Below, in pieces: positions 47,296-59,278 of a stretch of 64,000 nucleotides of DNA (position 1 is the stretch's first letter; every line of letters begins with the position of its first letter). Under the pieces are notes generated by a model. It ran no database searches and had not been told where the DNA came from. It saw only the letters and a program-made list of their open reading frames with translations. Position numbers and translations under genes: made by a program. This DNA comes from Gigaspora margarita (Eukaryota > Glomeromycota > Glomeromycetes > Diversisporales > Gigasporaceae), in the NCBI GenBank assembly GCA_009809945.1, contig WTPW01000443.1:1-64000 (forward strand). The letters run 5' to 3'.

Positions 47296-49236
47296 GTGAA
47301 AGTAATATGGTTACAGCCACAGGATGGCTTTTTAGAAACCCTAAATATAAAGAGGATTTTTATACAGACAGAGGAAAACTTTTTTGTCGGTTTTGTCAAG
47401 ACACAGTTTCATATGAAAAAAAACCAGTAATAGATAACCATTTGGCGTCTTCTACCCACAAATTAAAAAATAAAAGCACTTGAAAAATCTCAAGACAATA
47501 CATCTACTCAACGTACACTTACTACCTGTAATAAGCTTTATGACAGTCAAGAACAATTTGTACTTGACTTTGTTAAATTGTTAGCCAAAGCTGATATACT
47601 ATTTGAAAAGATATAACATTTTCAACCTTTTTTACAGGAATATTGTAAATANGGTATGTTTATTAATTTTTATTTAATAATTTATTTCGATATAATTAAT
47701 TAATTTATATTTTTAATAGGTAGTGCAGTTCCTGGAGCTAACCAAATTTGTGAAAAGTATTTTCTGATTTTGTTCGAGCAAGAAGAAGAAAAACTTAAAA
47801 ATTTGGTAGTTGGAAAAAAAATCAGTATTACGATCAATTAAACAACAGACGCTTGCAGTAGGTGGCAGTAAACATTCTATTTAGTTATTTTGATCAAACT
47901 AGTTTGATTAGAACTCATTATTTACAAGCTGTAAATAAAACTACNATTTCACAACTCGTAATTTCAACTTTATCCTACTATAAAATTTCTTTTGATAATG
48001 TTGTTTTATTTATCACAGACAATGCTTTGTATATGTTAGCTGTTTTTAATATTCTTTTGCCCTTAATGCCCAAATTAAATATAACACTTGCTTCATGCAC
48101 ATACTTAATCTAGTAGGAGATACTTGGATTGGTTACAAAAACTTTAAGCTTCTCGATTCTACTTTAAGTTTGATTAAAACAACCTTTATATATTCACTAG
48201 CTAGAAAGTGATGATGGATTTCCTTTCTTTCTTTAAATGGTGATTTGGATCCTACACTTCCACTACTGCCTGTAAAAACCAGATAGAACTCCTGGTTTAA
48301 TTTTGCTTTTTGGATTTGTACCCATTTTACATTGTTAGTTGATTTTTATTTTAAGGAATCTGAAGAAAGTAAGGACAGTATGGCAATTTCCAAATTGGTT
48401 AAAGTTTTGAGAATCAGGATAATTTGTTTTATTTGCAGTTTATTCTTTTTTTTATTATCTTTAATGCACAATTGTAAGTAATACTGTAAAATCTTTGCTA
48501 AAAAAACCCTTTGGGACTATGCCCTTTAGTGCATAGTCCTGAAGGGTTTTTTTAGTAAAGATTTTGTTGATTCATGATAATTTATTCACTATATTATTAT
48601 TATTATTATCATTATTATAGATTAGTCAAGAATCTTGAATTTGTCAAAATCTGGAATAAACCTGTTACGCCATTTCTTGCTGATTGATTAGAGCTAGTAC
48701 ATGCTCATTTAAGTATGGGTTGCCAAGCACCCCAAAATCAAATTAAATAGTTGATCTTTGTCAAATTAATCAGTATGATTTGTCATCATACGATGTAATT
48801 TTTAAAGAAGTATTTCAATTAGCATACGACAAATTCAAAAAACATGTTGATAATCATTCTGCACTTCCAATTTTCAAAGCAACTTGTTGCTTTGACCCAT
48901 GCTATATGCAGGCACAAATTGACTGCCACGATATTACATTATATATAGCAATTAAAGAATTAGAAAATCCTTCAAATAAGCTTATTAATGAATGGGCAAT
49001 TTATTCAGGATTGTTAGAAGCATTTGGTAAAAATTTTGATTTGGATAATTATTGGCATGAGAAGATGGCTTTGTTACTAAATAATAGTAAAATAGCATTA
49101 GTATATATTTGGTTACCAGTTTCAGAAGTTGATGTGGAATGTAGCTTTTCAGCTTAAAACGAATTTTAGCGGATAATAGACATGCTTTGTCAGAAAGTTC
49201 AATCCAAATATTAAATTTTGTAAATTTTAATGAATA
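47290..49236 (+). pseudogene. hAT transposase, CGGBP1-like lineage, decayed
   Basis: An N-terminal zinc finger at 47380-47470 shows CRFCQDT...HLASSTHKLKN (Cys-x2-Cys plus His-x5-His). A catalytic-core-like block at 47862-48230 includes FDNVVLFITDNA and LNLVGDTWIGY. The C-terminal dimerisation block at 48780-49236 includes IALVYIWLPVSEVDVECSFS (usually VERSFS in the family) and ILNFVNFNE. It is interrupted by stops and frame changes (for example a stop right after ECSFSA at ~49155) and by a hairpin at 48486-48569. An intron at about 47652-47719 ends in AATAG. It is unlike the transposase at 30497, so two hAT lineages have been active here. Confidence 0.8.
48486..48569. mobile_element. 84-bp hairpin element within the transposase
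   Basis: AATCTTTGCTAAAAAAACCC and GGGTTTTTTTAGTAAAGATT pair, followed inward by GACTATGC / GCATAGTC. The arms are ~37 bp with an 8-bp loop. Confidence 0.8.
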
Positions 49237-49484
49237 AATAAATAATATTTAGAGATTTAAAAATCACATCGACTTATAATTATTTAAAATTTATTTATTG
49301 CATAGTTTATTTAAAATTAAAATGTATAATTCAGATAATTTTTCTAATAAAGATTAAATTGCATAATCGCCTATTTTCTTCGCATAATTTTAAATTTAAT
49401 TCGCATCTGTCACATAATTGACCCCATTTCGCCTGCATAATTTACCTAAACACATCGCATAATCCTGGACATCCTAGTTCATGT

Positions 49485-49821
49485 TTTTCAGGAAGTTAAT
49501 AGAAATTTTTGTTTGTTGATCTACATTTCCAAAACCTGCTGACAATTTAGGTTGGCCAAATTCATGTTGCTCAGCCCAAATTATACTTTAATTTTGCCCG
49601 AAGTGGTAGTTACACTGCATAAAAAATTGTAAAAATATCGATTTCCCTATGATTTGGTCTAAAAATATTGATTTATATTGATCTATATAAATCAATATTT
49701 TTCTATGTCCCTGGCTTAAAGCCAGGTTCATCACGAGATCTTCCATTTTGCATGACCAATCAAAATCGTGCAAATTTTTGTTTACATGGATCATCCCGAT
49801 AAAGCATAAAAAGTACATATA
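49485..49821. other. AT-rich DNA, no gene seen
   Basis: ATATCGATTT / AAATATTGATTTATA-type repeats near 49640-49710. No supportable frame. Confidence 0.45.
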
Positions 49822-50188
49822 CAGTGGAATTCACCTAAAGCCATCAACTTTTAATTATAAAAAATTTTTAAATTGCTAAAACAAAAGATATTTAAAAATT
49901 TTTTTGATAATTTAATAGCTTATTGTTTAAATTATTAAACTACCAATAAACTTTTTTAAATAACTTTTATTTTTAAACTATTATATTAATTTAATTTTAT
50001 ATATGTTTCGTGTTTATATATAAAAAAACATAACAAAATTTGAATTTATTAACAAAAATTTAAATGTTATTAATTAATTTTAAAATTATATTAAGTTTTT
50101 CTGCATTTTTATTGGATATTAGGTTACACTGCAGCTAAAAAATTGGCGCCTATATATAAAATATGTTGGTTTTAGGTGAATTCCACTG
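49822..50188. mobile_element. 367-bp TIR MITE (CAGTGGAATTCACC ends)
   Basis: CAGTGGAATTCACCTAAAG is inverted at the right end as TTTTAGGTGAATTCCACTG. Interior AT-rich, non-coding. The CAGTGG-type end fits a Tc1/mariner/pogo affinity. Confidence 0.8.
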
Positions 50189-50202
50189 TTGAATGAATTT
50201 TA

Positions 50203-50437
50203 CAGGAAGGTCACCAAAATTCTGGGTCGGATGCGTCGGATATAGGTTGGCATTTAGCCCTAGTTGTTAGCAGGCTCTAAAGCAAAATTATCAGCTGGGC
50301 ATTTTTTAATTAATGAATGATATAATTTATTAGTAAAATTTTTTATGATCTTGGGGGTAAAATTGATCAATTCCGATCAAGCCGACCATGATTCCGATAC
50401 ACTCTGACGTATCCGACCCAGAATTTTTGCCTCCTGT
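50203..50437. mobile_element. 235-bp TA-flanked MITE, family C copy 2
   Basis: TA-flanked; CAGGAAGGTCACCAAAATTC and GAATTTTTGCCTCCTG ends are inverted. GGGTCGGATRCGTC occurs at both arms. Related to 21429-21576. Confidence 0.8.
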
Positions 50438-50798
50438 ATAAGTTCATATAGAATCTTCTAACTTTAGCTCCTATGGGCTCTAAACTGACTCTAACCTTAA
50501 CGTTAATTTAAATTCATGATGGACCCGGCTTTAAGCATCCCCCAAATAAGGAAATGATGATTCCAATCGCGCATATAAGTTTAGCAAGTCGTTTAAAGCA
50601 GGTGCAATCACGTGATATTTTACTAATCAGCTTGTTATTTGATCAACCCGAATCAGCCCGACGAAGAAAAAAAGAAGTGAAAAAACGAAAAAATAAAAGA
50701 AACAGGTGTCTAAACCTACCTCGGGGCATTAACAAAAAATGTCAGGAAGGTAATTTTACTAATACTTGCCCTTACCCTAACGTCTAACTACCCTTACC
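50438..50798. other. Left half of an older element split by a hAT-like insertion
   Basis: CTTTAAGCATCCCCCAAATA near 50531 is loosely inverted near 52491 (CTTATTTGGGACGTTC). The pair brackets the hAT-like element, so the insertion split an older foldback unit. Confidence 0.45.
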
Positions 50799-52434
50799 TA
50801 GAGATGGGTTTCATGCGTGCGCATGATTCCTCAATCATGCGCATGAATGCGCATTAATGCGCATGTTTCCGAATCATGCGCATTTTATCCCATCAAAATT
50901 TTATATAGAAAAATTAAATATAAAATAAGTGTAATTAACATTCTAATCTATCTATATACTTCAATTCTGGGTCTGATCGCTTTAACATTTTTGTTTGTCA
51001 TATCTGAAAAATGTGCCCTAAATGTCCAAAAATACATAAGATGATTATGACGATTATTTTGGCTGAGTAATTATTATAACATTTGAGAAATATTATACTA
51101 TTTTTAACATCTTATTAAACACCCTTAAACAACACAAAATTGTAAAATGTGAATTTGCCAAATTTACTTGTTGTTTGATTGCCTAATCTTACAAACTATT
51201 TTGGGCTAAAAAATGTTCACAAATTTGAAAACGTTTTGTATAAATGATCTCAAGTTCAAGAATAAGTGCAATAAAAGTGCAAGAACAAGTGCAAGAACAT
51301 GACAAATTCTCCACGATAAAAAAAATATTTGCATATATAAAAAAAATTACATTCAACCAAAATATTTAGATGATTGATTTCTAGAATTTCTGGTCATAAT
51401 TTTTTGCCGCCCAGATTATCTGATAATCAACTAATTTTCTCAGCGATTCGTAGTTTTATGTCGATCTACCAACCAATAAAATCATGGTTATATTCAAAAG
51501 GCGATCAGTATGCTAAAATTAATATAGTAATATAATCAGGTTATTGTGCTTTTACGCTTTCGATTGGTTATATAACCCGTGATAAAATGTTAAGACTAAT
51601 ATATCGATGAGCAAGTTATTATCAAGAATGTCATCACAATTCAAATTCATTAACAATTGATATGAGATAATATAATTGTGAAGAAATGTGTCGGTGAATA
51701 CTAATACAAATTCTCTACTTGCAAAAAATGACATTGTAAGGGAATCAATCAAAACAAAATAAAATTATCCCGCAGTCACAAATATCCTGTCTGTACTAAA
51801 ATATCTACTAATTTCATATGTGATTGTAAAATAAACGATAATTGGCGTTGCTTAATAATGAGAATAAAAAAAAATCCAATTGCACTTCCATTTTTGATTT
51901 GCTATATCTGAAGGCCGTAATCAGACCGTGAGAAAATTTAAATTAAGATGACGATACTATTAAATCTGTAATTATTGCTATATATAATTATTTGCATGTT
52001 AATTCAGTAATTCATATTAGATTCGTGATAGTAATTAATCTATTACTATGAATTTATAATCAATTGTATTTATCTATTTTTACAATAATTTTATATATCT
52101 TTGGGATTTAAAAATTGGCTTCCGCTCATTATGCACACTTTGTATCTTTGAAATTAGATTAACTGAGATATGGATAATTTAATATATTCAATATATTCTC
52201 AAATTATATAAGATAAGCAACGATGAAGTTTACAATTAGCTAACTTGTAAAAATTTATGTATGTAGGCAAAATCGGATTCAGAATCAATATGTAGTACCT
52301 TTATTTAGATGTATTATCAATAATGAAGATAAAAATTAGGAAAAAATTTTTTATCATGCGGTATCATGCGCATTTTATATATCATGCGCATTCATGCGCA
52401 TTTTATTATAAAATGTGCATTTTTCCCATCACTA
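50799..52434. mobile_element. 1.6-kb hAT-like non-autonomous element
   Basis: TAGAGATGGGTTTCATGCG at the left is inverted at the right end as ...TTTTTCCCATCACTA. A 7-bp CCTTACC flanks both sides. The ends carry dense ATGCGCAT palindromes (about ten GCGCAT copies). No transposase is recognised. Confidence 0.75.
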
Positions 52435-53454
52435 CCTTACCCTACCTTTAATTAAAAGTAAAATCATATGACTGCACCCTGTTTTAAACGACCCCCTTAT
52501 TTGGGACGTTCCTGACAGTAGAAATTAGCTTAGCATGATGAGTTAGCAATCGTTACTCTATATGTAATCGACTTTTAAAGTATCAATTTACTATTCTATA
52601 TTTATAGCGTACCTTATAATTACTATATAAGTGTCTAATAATTAAAATCGTTAACGGTTACATAATTTACATAGTCATGTTTAGAACGTAACAAAGCTGC
52701 TGGAATAAATTACGCGTATATGTTTAAGACCGCGATGGATTCAAAAAGTTTTGTAGTAGAATAAGTTAGACAATACCCCCAGGCTTTTCACAACGTAAAA
52801 TATTAATCCTTATCGCTTGAATACTTGCCAATGGACATTTTAATTATATTCAAATATAATCAAATTTACCCTTCAGAAATTGGACAATTGCCATGAGGGT
52901 AGCAACGATATCAGCAGGAAAGCTTTAAAACCGCAAAAATATGAAAAATGGCGGTTTAAGCTGTCTTAGCACATTAACAAAAAATGCTGGGAAAGCAATT
53001 TTACCTATATAAACAAACATCCTAACACATTAACAAAAAATGCTGGGAAGGAATTTTACCTAAATATACTAGTATCTTAACATTAAACTAAAAATAAAAC
53101 TTCAAAATCATGTGGGTACAAGGTTTGAGCGATCACATAATTTGTGATTTTTTTTTAATTGTAGCACGTAGTACATACCTTTTCCCGACTTGTTTAAATG
53201 AGGGCCACGAAAACACTTGATTTTTCTGGTATTTTTTTTTATTAATATAGTATTAGAATTATGGGATAGAGAGAAATCATTATGCATAATAAAATCGCAT
53301 TTCTGTCATTTTTCAATTTTTACTTAGTGAAGCAGTTTCACTATTTTTGTCGACCGACCCGGGTTACATATCAGATAATTTCGTAAGGTGCCAGGCTTTA
53401 AATGACTCCCAAATTAGAAATGATTTCATCTGAAAATTATAAAAATTTTAAAAC
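52435..53454. other. Mobile-element debris
   Basis: Contains two direct copies of CATTAACAAAAAATGCTGGGAA (52972 and 53028) and an inverted relative of 42875-42900 near 53165. No gene. Confidence 0.5.
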
Positions 53455-53594
53455 AGGGTGAAAACCTGAGTTGTGAAATAGTGAAATCTGCTTTATAAAT
53501 CAGGTTAGAGTGAAATCTGAGTTTTATTATGTCTTTCACCCTCACGTGATAATCATAGCAGGTTTCATTATCTTATAACTCAGGTTTCACCCTT
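53455..53594. mobile_element. ~140-bp foldback MITE
   Basis: GGGTGAAAACCTGAGTTGTG at the left and CATAACT-type CTCAGGTTTCACCC at the right are inverted over about 40 bp. Confidence 0.75.
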
Positions 53595-53754
53595 ATCAAC
53601 TTATAGATGCTGTAATGATAATAGAGTGACACATTGGAAATAAATATTTTTAAATTATCAACCTTAATAAAGTGTAGAAAATTTAAAATTCTCAATGTCT
53701 TTACTTTGCAAGAAAAAATGTACTTAATAGTATTTATTCATGTGCAATCATTAC

Positions 53755-54567
53755 CAGTGATGGATCATTTGCAAATTTTTCAAATGACCTCAAATGACCC
53801 TGAAATGACCGATCATTAACAGTCATCTCAATTTTGGGTCATTTAGAAATGACTCGTGACCAAATAACCATGGTCATTTAGAAATGACCGAGGTCATTTG
53901 AGGGTCATTTAGTTATTGGGCCATCGTGCATATAGAGCTTGTATCCCATATCTAATATTTTTTAAAAAATTTTAATTGCATAACAGTAATGCATACGTAT
54001 AGTTTCGAAGTAAGCTGGGTTGGGCTAGGTGTTTGTAGATTTGGGCCCAAAGTTTATATGCCAGGTCCATCCTAGAAATGGTAAATAACTCGATAGTTTG
54101 AACGATATTTAAATGACTCCAAGCTATTAATTTAATGACTCCAAGCTATTAAATCATGACAGGATCATTTTGGCTATTAAGTTCATTTAGGTCATTGGCA
54201 TATAAAATAATTTTATTGGTCGAATTGCTTGTATAAAAAGTTATCAAACTTTATTACTTTCCTTATCGATAATTTTAGCTATATAGTAAAGTCCCAAATT
54301 TTACTAAGTCAATTAATATTTATATTTTAAGTAAGGTGTTCGAAATATGCAATTTATTTATTTCAAATTTTACTTAAGACATAAATATTTAATTGACTTA
54401 TAGATACAATTATTGATTATTTTTTAATTTTGTTAGGCGGTCAATTCTGATTGGCTAAAGAGCATTAGAATATAAATTAACTTATATTCTAGGTCATTTG
54501 AGCCTCGAAATGACCTAATGACTGGCCATTTGTCATTTGGGTCATTTCAGGTCATTTACCATCATTG
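53755..54567. mobile_element. 813-bp hAT-like element packed with AAATGACC motifs
   Basis: Ends CAGTGATGGATCATTTG and AAATGA..ATCATTG are inverted. Flanks ATCATTAC / ATTGTTAC are an imperfect 8-bp duplication (6 of 8). About a dozen copies of AAATGACC or its complement cluster within ~180 bp of each end. No transposase. Confidence 0.7.
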
Positions 54568-54790
54568 ATTGTTACTTTGAATTTCTGTTGTTAATCGTGT
54601 GATATTAGTCATGCTTGCGTGTAAACAAAATCTTACATTTGATTGGGCATTAAAAATCATTAATTTCATATGCTAATGCGTTGTGCTAGTGTCACTGTGG
54701 AGAACAGTATGCGGTGTGTACTTGTATGAAAATAAAAATGAAATGATCGAATGATCAGTGTCTTGTGCGCGTGATGCACATGACCACATG
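54568..54790. other. Intergenic, relatively GC-rich spacer
   Basis: Contains GTGCGCGTGATGCACATG and no supportable frame. Confidence 0.4.
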
Positions 54791-55115
54791 GGCGTTGTCA
54801 ATAGAAACAGCCATTTTTACAAATTGTTTGAAATCGAGTTTTTATTAGATTTATATAAATTTTGACGTGGTTGACATTTTTCAATTAAAAATGAAAGTCG
54901 ATTTGCATAATAAAAAATCAAGATAATGTTAAAGAAAAATTACGTGAGGCTGCATAGAGCCAATACATCACGATAATACCTGATAGTCACATGTTATATT
55001 TAACCAATCAAAATCATGAATTTGATTAATCCCGGATCAGTCCGAATATCAAAACAAATGATTAAACTCAATTATCTCAAAATAAAATATAAGGGCTGTT
55101 TCTATTGACTGCACC
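54791..55115. mobile_element. 325-bp TIR MITE
   Basis: GGCGTTGTCAATAGAAACAG is inverted at the right end as GGCTGTTTCTATTGACTGCACC. CCACATG flanks both sides (54784-54790 and 55116-55122). Confidence 0.85.
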
Positions 55116-55354
55116 CCACATGTTGATTGATGAAAGATCAATTATGCACAGTTGGTATCACACAATAGTATACCAAAGTAAGGTAACCAATATGCAATTT
55201 TGTGGCCTTGAAGAAATGTGCGTAAAAGGTACAAGGAGCTATAAAGGATCAAGGAATAAGCTTATTGGCAGCTCCCTTTCCCTTGGTAATAAATAAAATC
55301 AATTGAATAAGTAAAATACTTGCACTTAGTCTTGTAATTGAAATCGGTTGTCAT

Positions 55355-55495
55355 TAGCAAAATTTATATATAGATATACATCAATTACTAATCAAGTGGA
55401 TATATATTGATTATAATCACTCCTGCTGGGTTTTATCAATAGTGATCATAATCGATACATATCTATGATAGTTAATAATCAATATATAACCAACA
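55355..55495 (+). mobile_element. Uninterrupted copy of the foldback split at 18412/28412
   Basis: Contiguous version of the repeat that elsewhere is split by the LTR retrotransposon. It ends six bases before MITE family A copy 2. Confidence 0.65.
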
Positions 55496-55501
55496 ATTAT
55501 T

Positions 55502-55850
55502 TTAAAATGCACCTATGGTGTTTTATACCATAGGCAAGTTAGATTTGCAAATCTGTGTAACAAAAACAAAAAAATAAATTTTTATAAAACATTAAATAAA
55601 TTTTAATTACTTTAGGGTTAGTGTGAGGCCTGGGATTTTATTGGGCATTAGTATATACAAAATTTAGCAAGTAATTTTTTTTATTAAAGCCCCAAAGGTG
55701 GTTTTATAAGCAAAATTTTGAGATATGAATGTTTTTTTAAAAATAAACAAAAAAATTGAAATTTTATGTTACAACTGATCTTAAATCTTGATTGGCTATT
55801 CTAATTGTTTTGTATAACATTGTGTAAAACATCATAGGCACATTTTAGTA
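55502..55850 (+). mobile_element. Dispersed MITE family A, copy 2
   Basis: Left end TTAAAATGCACCTATGGTGT, right end ACATCATAGGCACATTTTAG. Collinear with 3852-4196. Confidence 0.85.
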
Positions 55851-56109
55851 CAGTTGTATAACCAAAATAAAAACAATCAATATTTTGATAATAAAAAATA
55901 TATAATTTATTAAAAAAAATTGATTTTAAACAATTTTAATTTATTAAAAAACTTTATATATTTTATACATTACATAATTACTATAATCCTATAATTACTA
56001 TGGAAAATTATAGGCATCTCCCACGAGAGATATATCTCCTCAGGAGATATATCTCCCACTCAGTGTACCGATGCTGGATTAGGGATCAGTTCATTTCTCG
56101 CTGGTGAAC

Positions 56110-57320
56110 ACATGATAGATAAGTACCATTTTCTTTTTTGTATTTTTTGTTTATTGTTGATCAACTTTTTTTTTCTTTTTTTTTTGCTTTTACTAATTTT
56201 TTTTTTCTTTTTTAGCTCTTTCATTGATATCATCGTTGGTGTCGTCGCAGGTGTCGTCTCAATTTGTCACTGCTGGTTTCATCATTGGTACTGTCGTGGG
56301 ATTTTCTTCAAGTTTCTTCAGCAAGTAGTCTCTTGTGGAATGGTCCTTTGGCGTTCTTTTGGAGTTTACGTTTCTTCGACGTTGAGGATAGTGAGCATTT
56401 CTCTGGTGGGTAGTTTTTTATGTTTTTCTGTTGGATGATTTTGTACGTTTCTCCATTGGGTGAGTTTTGTATGTTTCTTCAGTAGGTGGTCTTGCACATT
56501 TCTCCATTCGGGTGGTCTTGTACATTTCTCTTTTGGGAGTTCTCCGGTGGGTGGTCTTACATGTTTTGTCGAAGTTGTCTTGTGTAGTTTCTTTTGTGTG
56601 GCTTCATATATTTTCTGGCATTGTCTTCGCATTCTTGTGTGTGAAGTAGCCCTTCGTAGTAAGCTTTTTTTTTATTTTTTTATTTTTTTTATTTTTTTTT
56701 ATTTTTTATTTTTTTTATTTTTAGGTGGTCTTGTACGTTTTTCCATTTGGGTAGTCTTGTATATTTCTCTTTTGGGAGTTCTCAGGTGGATGGTCTTGCA
56801 CATTTTGTCAGAGTTGTCTTGTGTGGTTTCTTTCATGTGGCTTCGTATATTTCCTGGCGTAGTTTTCACATTTTTGTATGCGAAGTAGCCCTTTTGTAGT
56901 AAGTTTTCTTCCTTTTTTTTTATACATATTAACCAGTTTTTTGTTTTATATTGTGCTACCATATATTACCTACTATTTCGAAAGTGTAGTTATTTTGTAG
57001 TGCATCATTTCTCATTGTGGGTGCACTGTGTATTATCATTTCTTGGTATTTGTCATTGCTTCAGGTGCGCTATGTTATTGTTGTTTCAAGGTGTTTTGAT
57101 GTTGCCGTGTAGAATCGTTTCTTTGTGTTTTGTCGTTGCTTTGGGTGTTTTCATTTCTTTGTTGCTTTGGGTGTGCTGTATATCATTGCTTTGCTGTTGC
57201 TTCAGGTGCCCAGGCATAGTTATTACTTTGTTGCTTCAGGTATCATCATTTCTTGGTTGCCGTATATCGACATTGTTTGGTGTTTTGCTGTTATTTCGGG
57301 TGCACCGTATATAGTCATTT
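56110..57320 (+). repeat. G/T-rich minisatellite block
   Basis: The plus strand is almost devoid of A in long stretches. 56490-56660 is duplicated at 56720-56900, built from ~30-bp units such as GGTGGTCTTGTACATTTCTC and GGCTTCATATATTTTCTGGC. 57000-57310 has a second set around TTGCTGTTGCTTCAGGTG. Long frames on both strands (for example RPPEWRNVQDH in minus) are products of the repeat. It is followed by AATAAAC and an A-run near 57366, so a retroposed transcript is possible. Confidence 0.7.
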
Positions 57321-57389
57321 CAATTCTGTACTTTATAGTGTGTGAATTTTTTTTATATTAAATGTAATAAACATAAAAAAAAATTATGT

Positions 57390-58316
57390 AATGTTCAAGT
57401 ATGCAGGTACAGCCTGTTTCTTTTTTTTTAATTAATGAATAAAGTTAAAAAAAGTAACTTACACTCTAAAAAATTATCTGGGCAAACGAGTTTTGTCCGA
57501 AGTTGATCAGTGAAATAACGGTCTGGGTAGTACAAATATCCTGTACTTCAGATCGCGTGTCACGTGATATTCGCAATGTTTGATTGGTTGAGAGATGCCT
57601 AAAAGCTCCCAATTACGTCATCTGATTTGTCACACAATATTAAATGTAAATTTGGTTTATATAAAAGTTTTTAACTAATTTTAATCAGGTAATATCACCT
57701 TATTATAATGTTTTGTTATAAAATAAATAAGTTTGCTATTAATAGTTAAGGATAGAGTCAATATTATATTAGAATATAAGATGTATTATATGCAAAAATT
57801 AGATATAGAAACTTTTACTTAGAAACATAAAGCTAGTTTTTATAATAAAATTTTTGCTAGTTAAAGATTCTTTGCATTTTTCTTCTTTAGTTTCATTACA
57901 CAAGATCCTACAATCTGATTGGTTCTACATATAATGAGATGAAATCACCCTGGGCAAGTTTATATAAAATATTAAAAAATTATATATAAAATTATACAAT
58001 CTATACATATAAGCACCAATTTTTAGTACTTATATAATCAATTCTGATTGGCTAATTTTGTGTAATTGATTTTGATTGGTTAAAAATCTATATATATTTT
58101 CTTTTTCTATATTAAATGCCAATTTTTTGAACTTATATAAACTTTAATTTCTTAAAACTTTTTCAAAACAAAGAATAAAAAAAATCCTAGATATAGTTTA
58201 TCTAAAAATCTATCAATTTGTCAGAGAGTTTTTGATTTTCTTGTTTTAAAAAAGTTATAACACTTTAAAATTTTAATTAATAAATGTTGAATGTGTTTTA
58301 CTGTCTGGTACTATAT
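57390..58316. other. AT-rich spacer, no gene seen
   Basis: A slightly GC-richer patch at 57480-57640 (GATCGCGTGTCACGTGATAT) has no frame. No repeat pair is recognised. Confidence 0.4.
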
Positions 58317-59207
58317 AAACTTTAAAGCAATGATGTTTTTCAACCTATATATTAATTTAAAATTAAATTTTGTAATTATATAGAGCAAAAGAAGTGAAAT
58401 AAAAAAACCTTTCCTACCTAGACACAGTTCTGCTATTTTTGCAAAATCGAAAATATAACTTTCCAAAAACAAATATTTTCTAATTTTAAAATAATAAGTA
58501 TGTGTAAAAACATACTTTGAACAACTTACTTAGAAGACAGAAGTAGGTTACCTTGTAAAAAAAATGGGTTACCTATGTGCTAAATTTAAAGTTTTAACTT
58601 TTCAATATAAACTGTTTTTTTTATTAGATAACACTTTGGGCTCTTAAGCAAAGTTATTTGGCCTATAATTTTACTTGTATCAAGGTTAACCCACGTTTTT
58701 TTAGGCCTTTAACTAAGTGAAAAATGGGTTAAAGATAGAAAAAAAAAATTTCTAAAAAATTTTTTTAAAATTTTTTTTTTAACTTTAACACTATTTTTTA
58801 CTTAGTATAAGGTCTGAGAAAATGTGGTTTGACTTCAATATAAGTAGAATTACATGCTAAACAACTTTGCTTTAAAGCCAATGTAGAATACCTAATAAAA
58901 AAACATCTTATATTGATAAGTTAAAAATTTTAACTTTAGCACATAGTTAACCCATTTTTATTACAAGGTAGCCTCTTCTGTCTTCTAAGTAAAGTTGTTT
59001 AGAGCATGGTTTTATATATACTTATTATCTTAAAATTGGAAACTATTTGTTTTTTGGCAAAGTTATATTTTTGATTTGTGCAAAAACAGCAGAACTATAA
59101 CTTGCCAAAAAAAGTTTTTTTATTCCTTTTCTTTTGCTTTATATAATCATGAAATTTGATTTTAAATTTATATTTAGGCTGAGAAACATCATTGTTTCAA
59201 AGTTTTA
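58317..59207. mobile_element. ~890-bp foldback element, ~400-bp arms
   Basis: ACTTTAAAGCAATGATGTTT at the left pairs with AACATCATTGTTTCAAAGTT at the right. Pairing continues inward (ATATAACTTTCCAAAAACAA, TTCTAAGTAAAGTTGTT and others) to the centre near 58760. Non-coding. Confidence 0.8.
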
Positions 59208-59278
59208 TATATAATTTTTTTAAAATTTTATATATAAAAAATTTATATGTGACATATCAGATAACTGATATTATCTAT

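Larger units (their letters stand above)
47035..49476 (+). mobile_element. 2.4-kb hAT DNA transposon, second family
   Basis: TAGGGTGTCTAGGATTATGC pairs with the right end GCATAATCCTGGACATCCTA. The 8-bp flanks GTTCATAT / GTTCATGT differ at one base. Subterminal GCATAAT / ATTATGC motifs are repeated at both ends. It carries a decayed transposase. Confidence 0.88.

Noticed and set aside
56366-56962. Two Arg/Pro/Lys-rich minus-strand proteins and Val/Phe-rich plus-strand proteins
   Set aside because: All frames across the G/T-rich minisatellite stay open because of composition, and their repeats follow the DNA unit.
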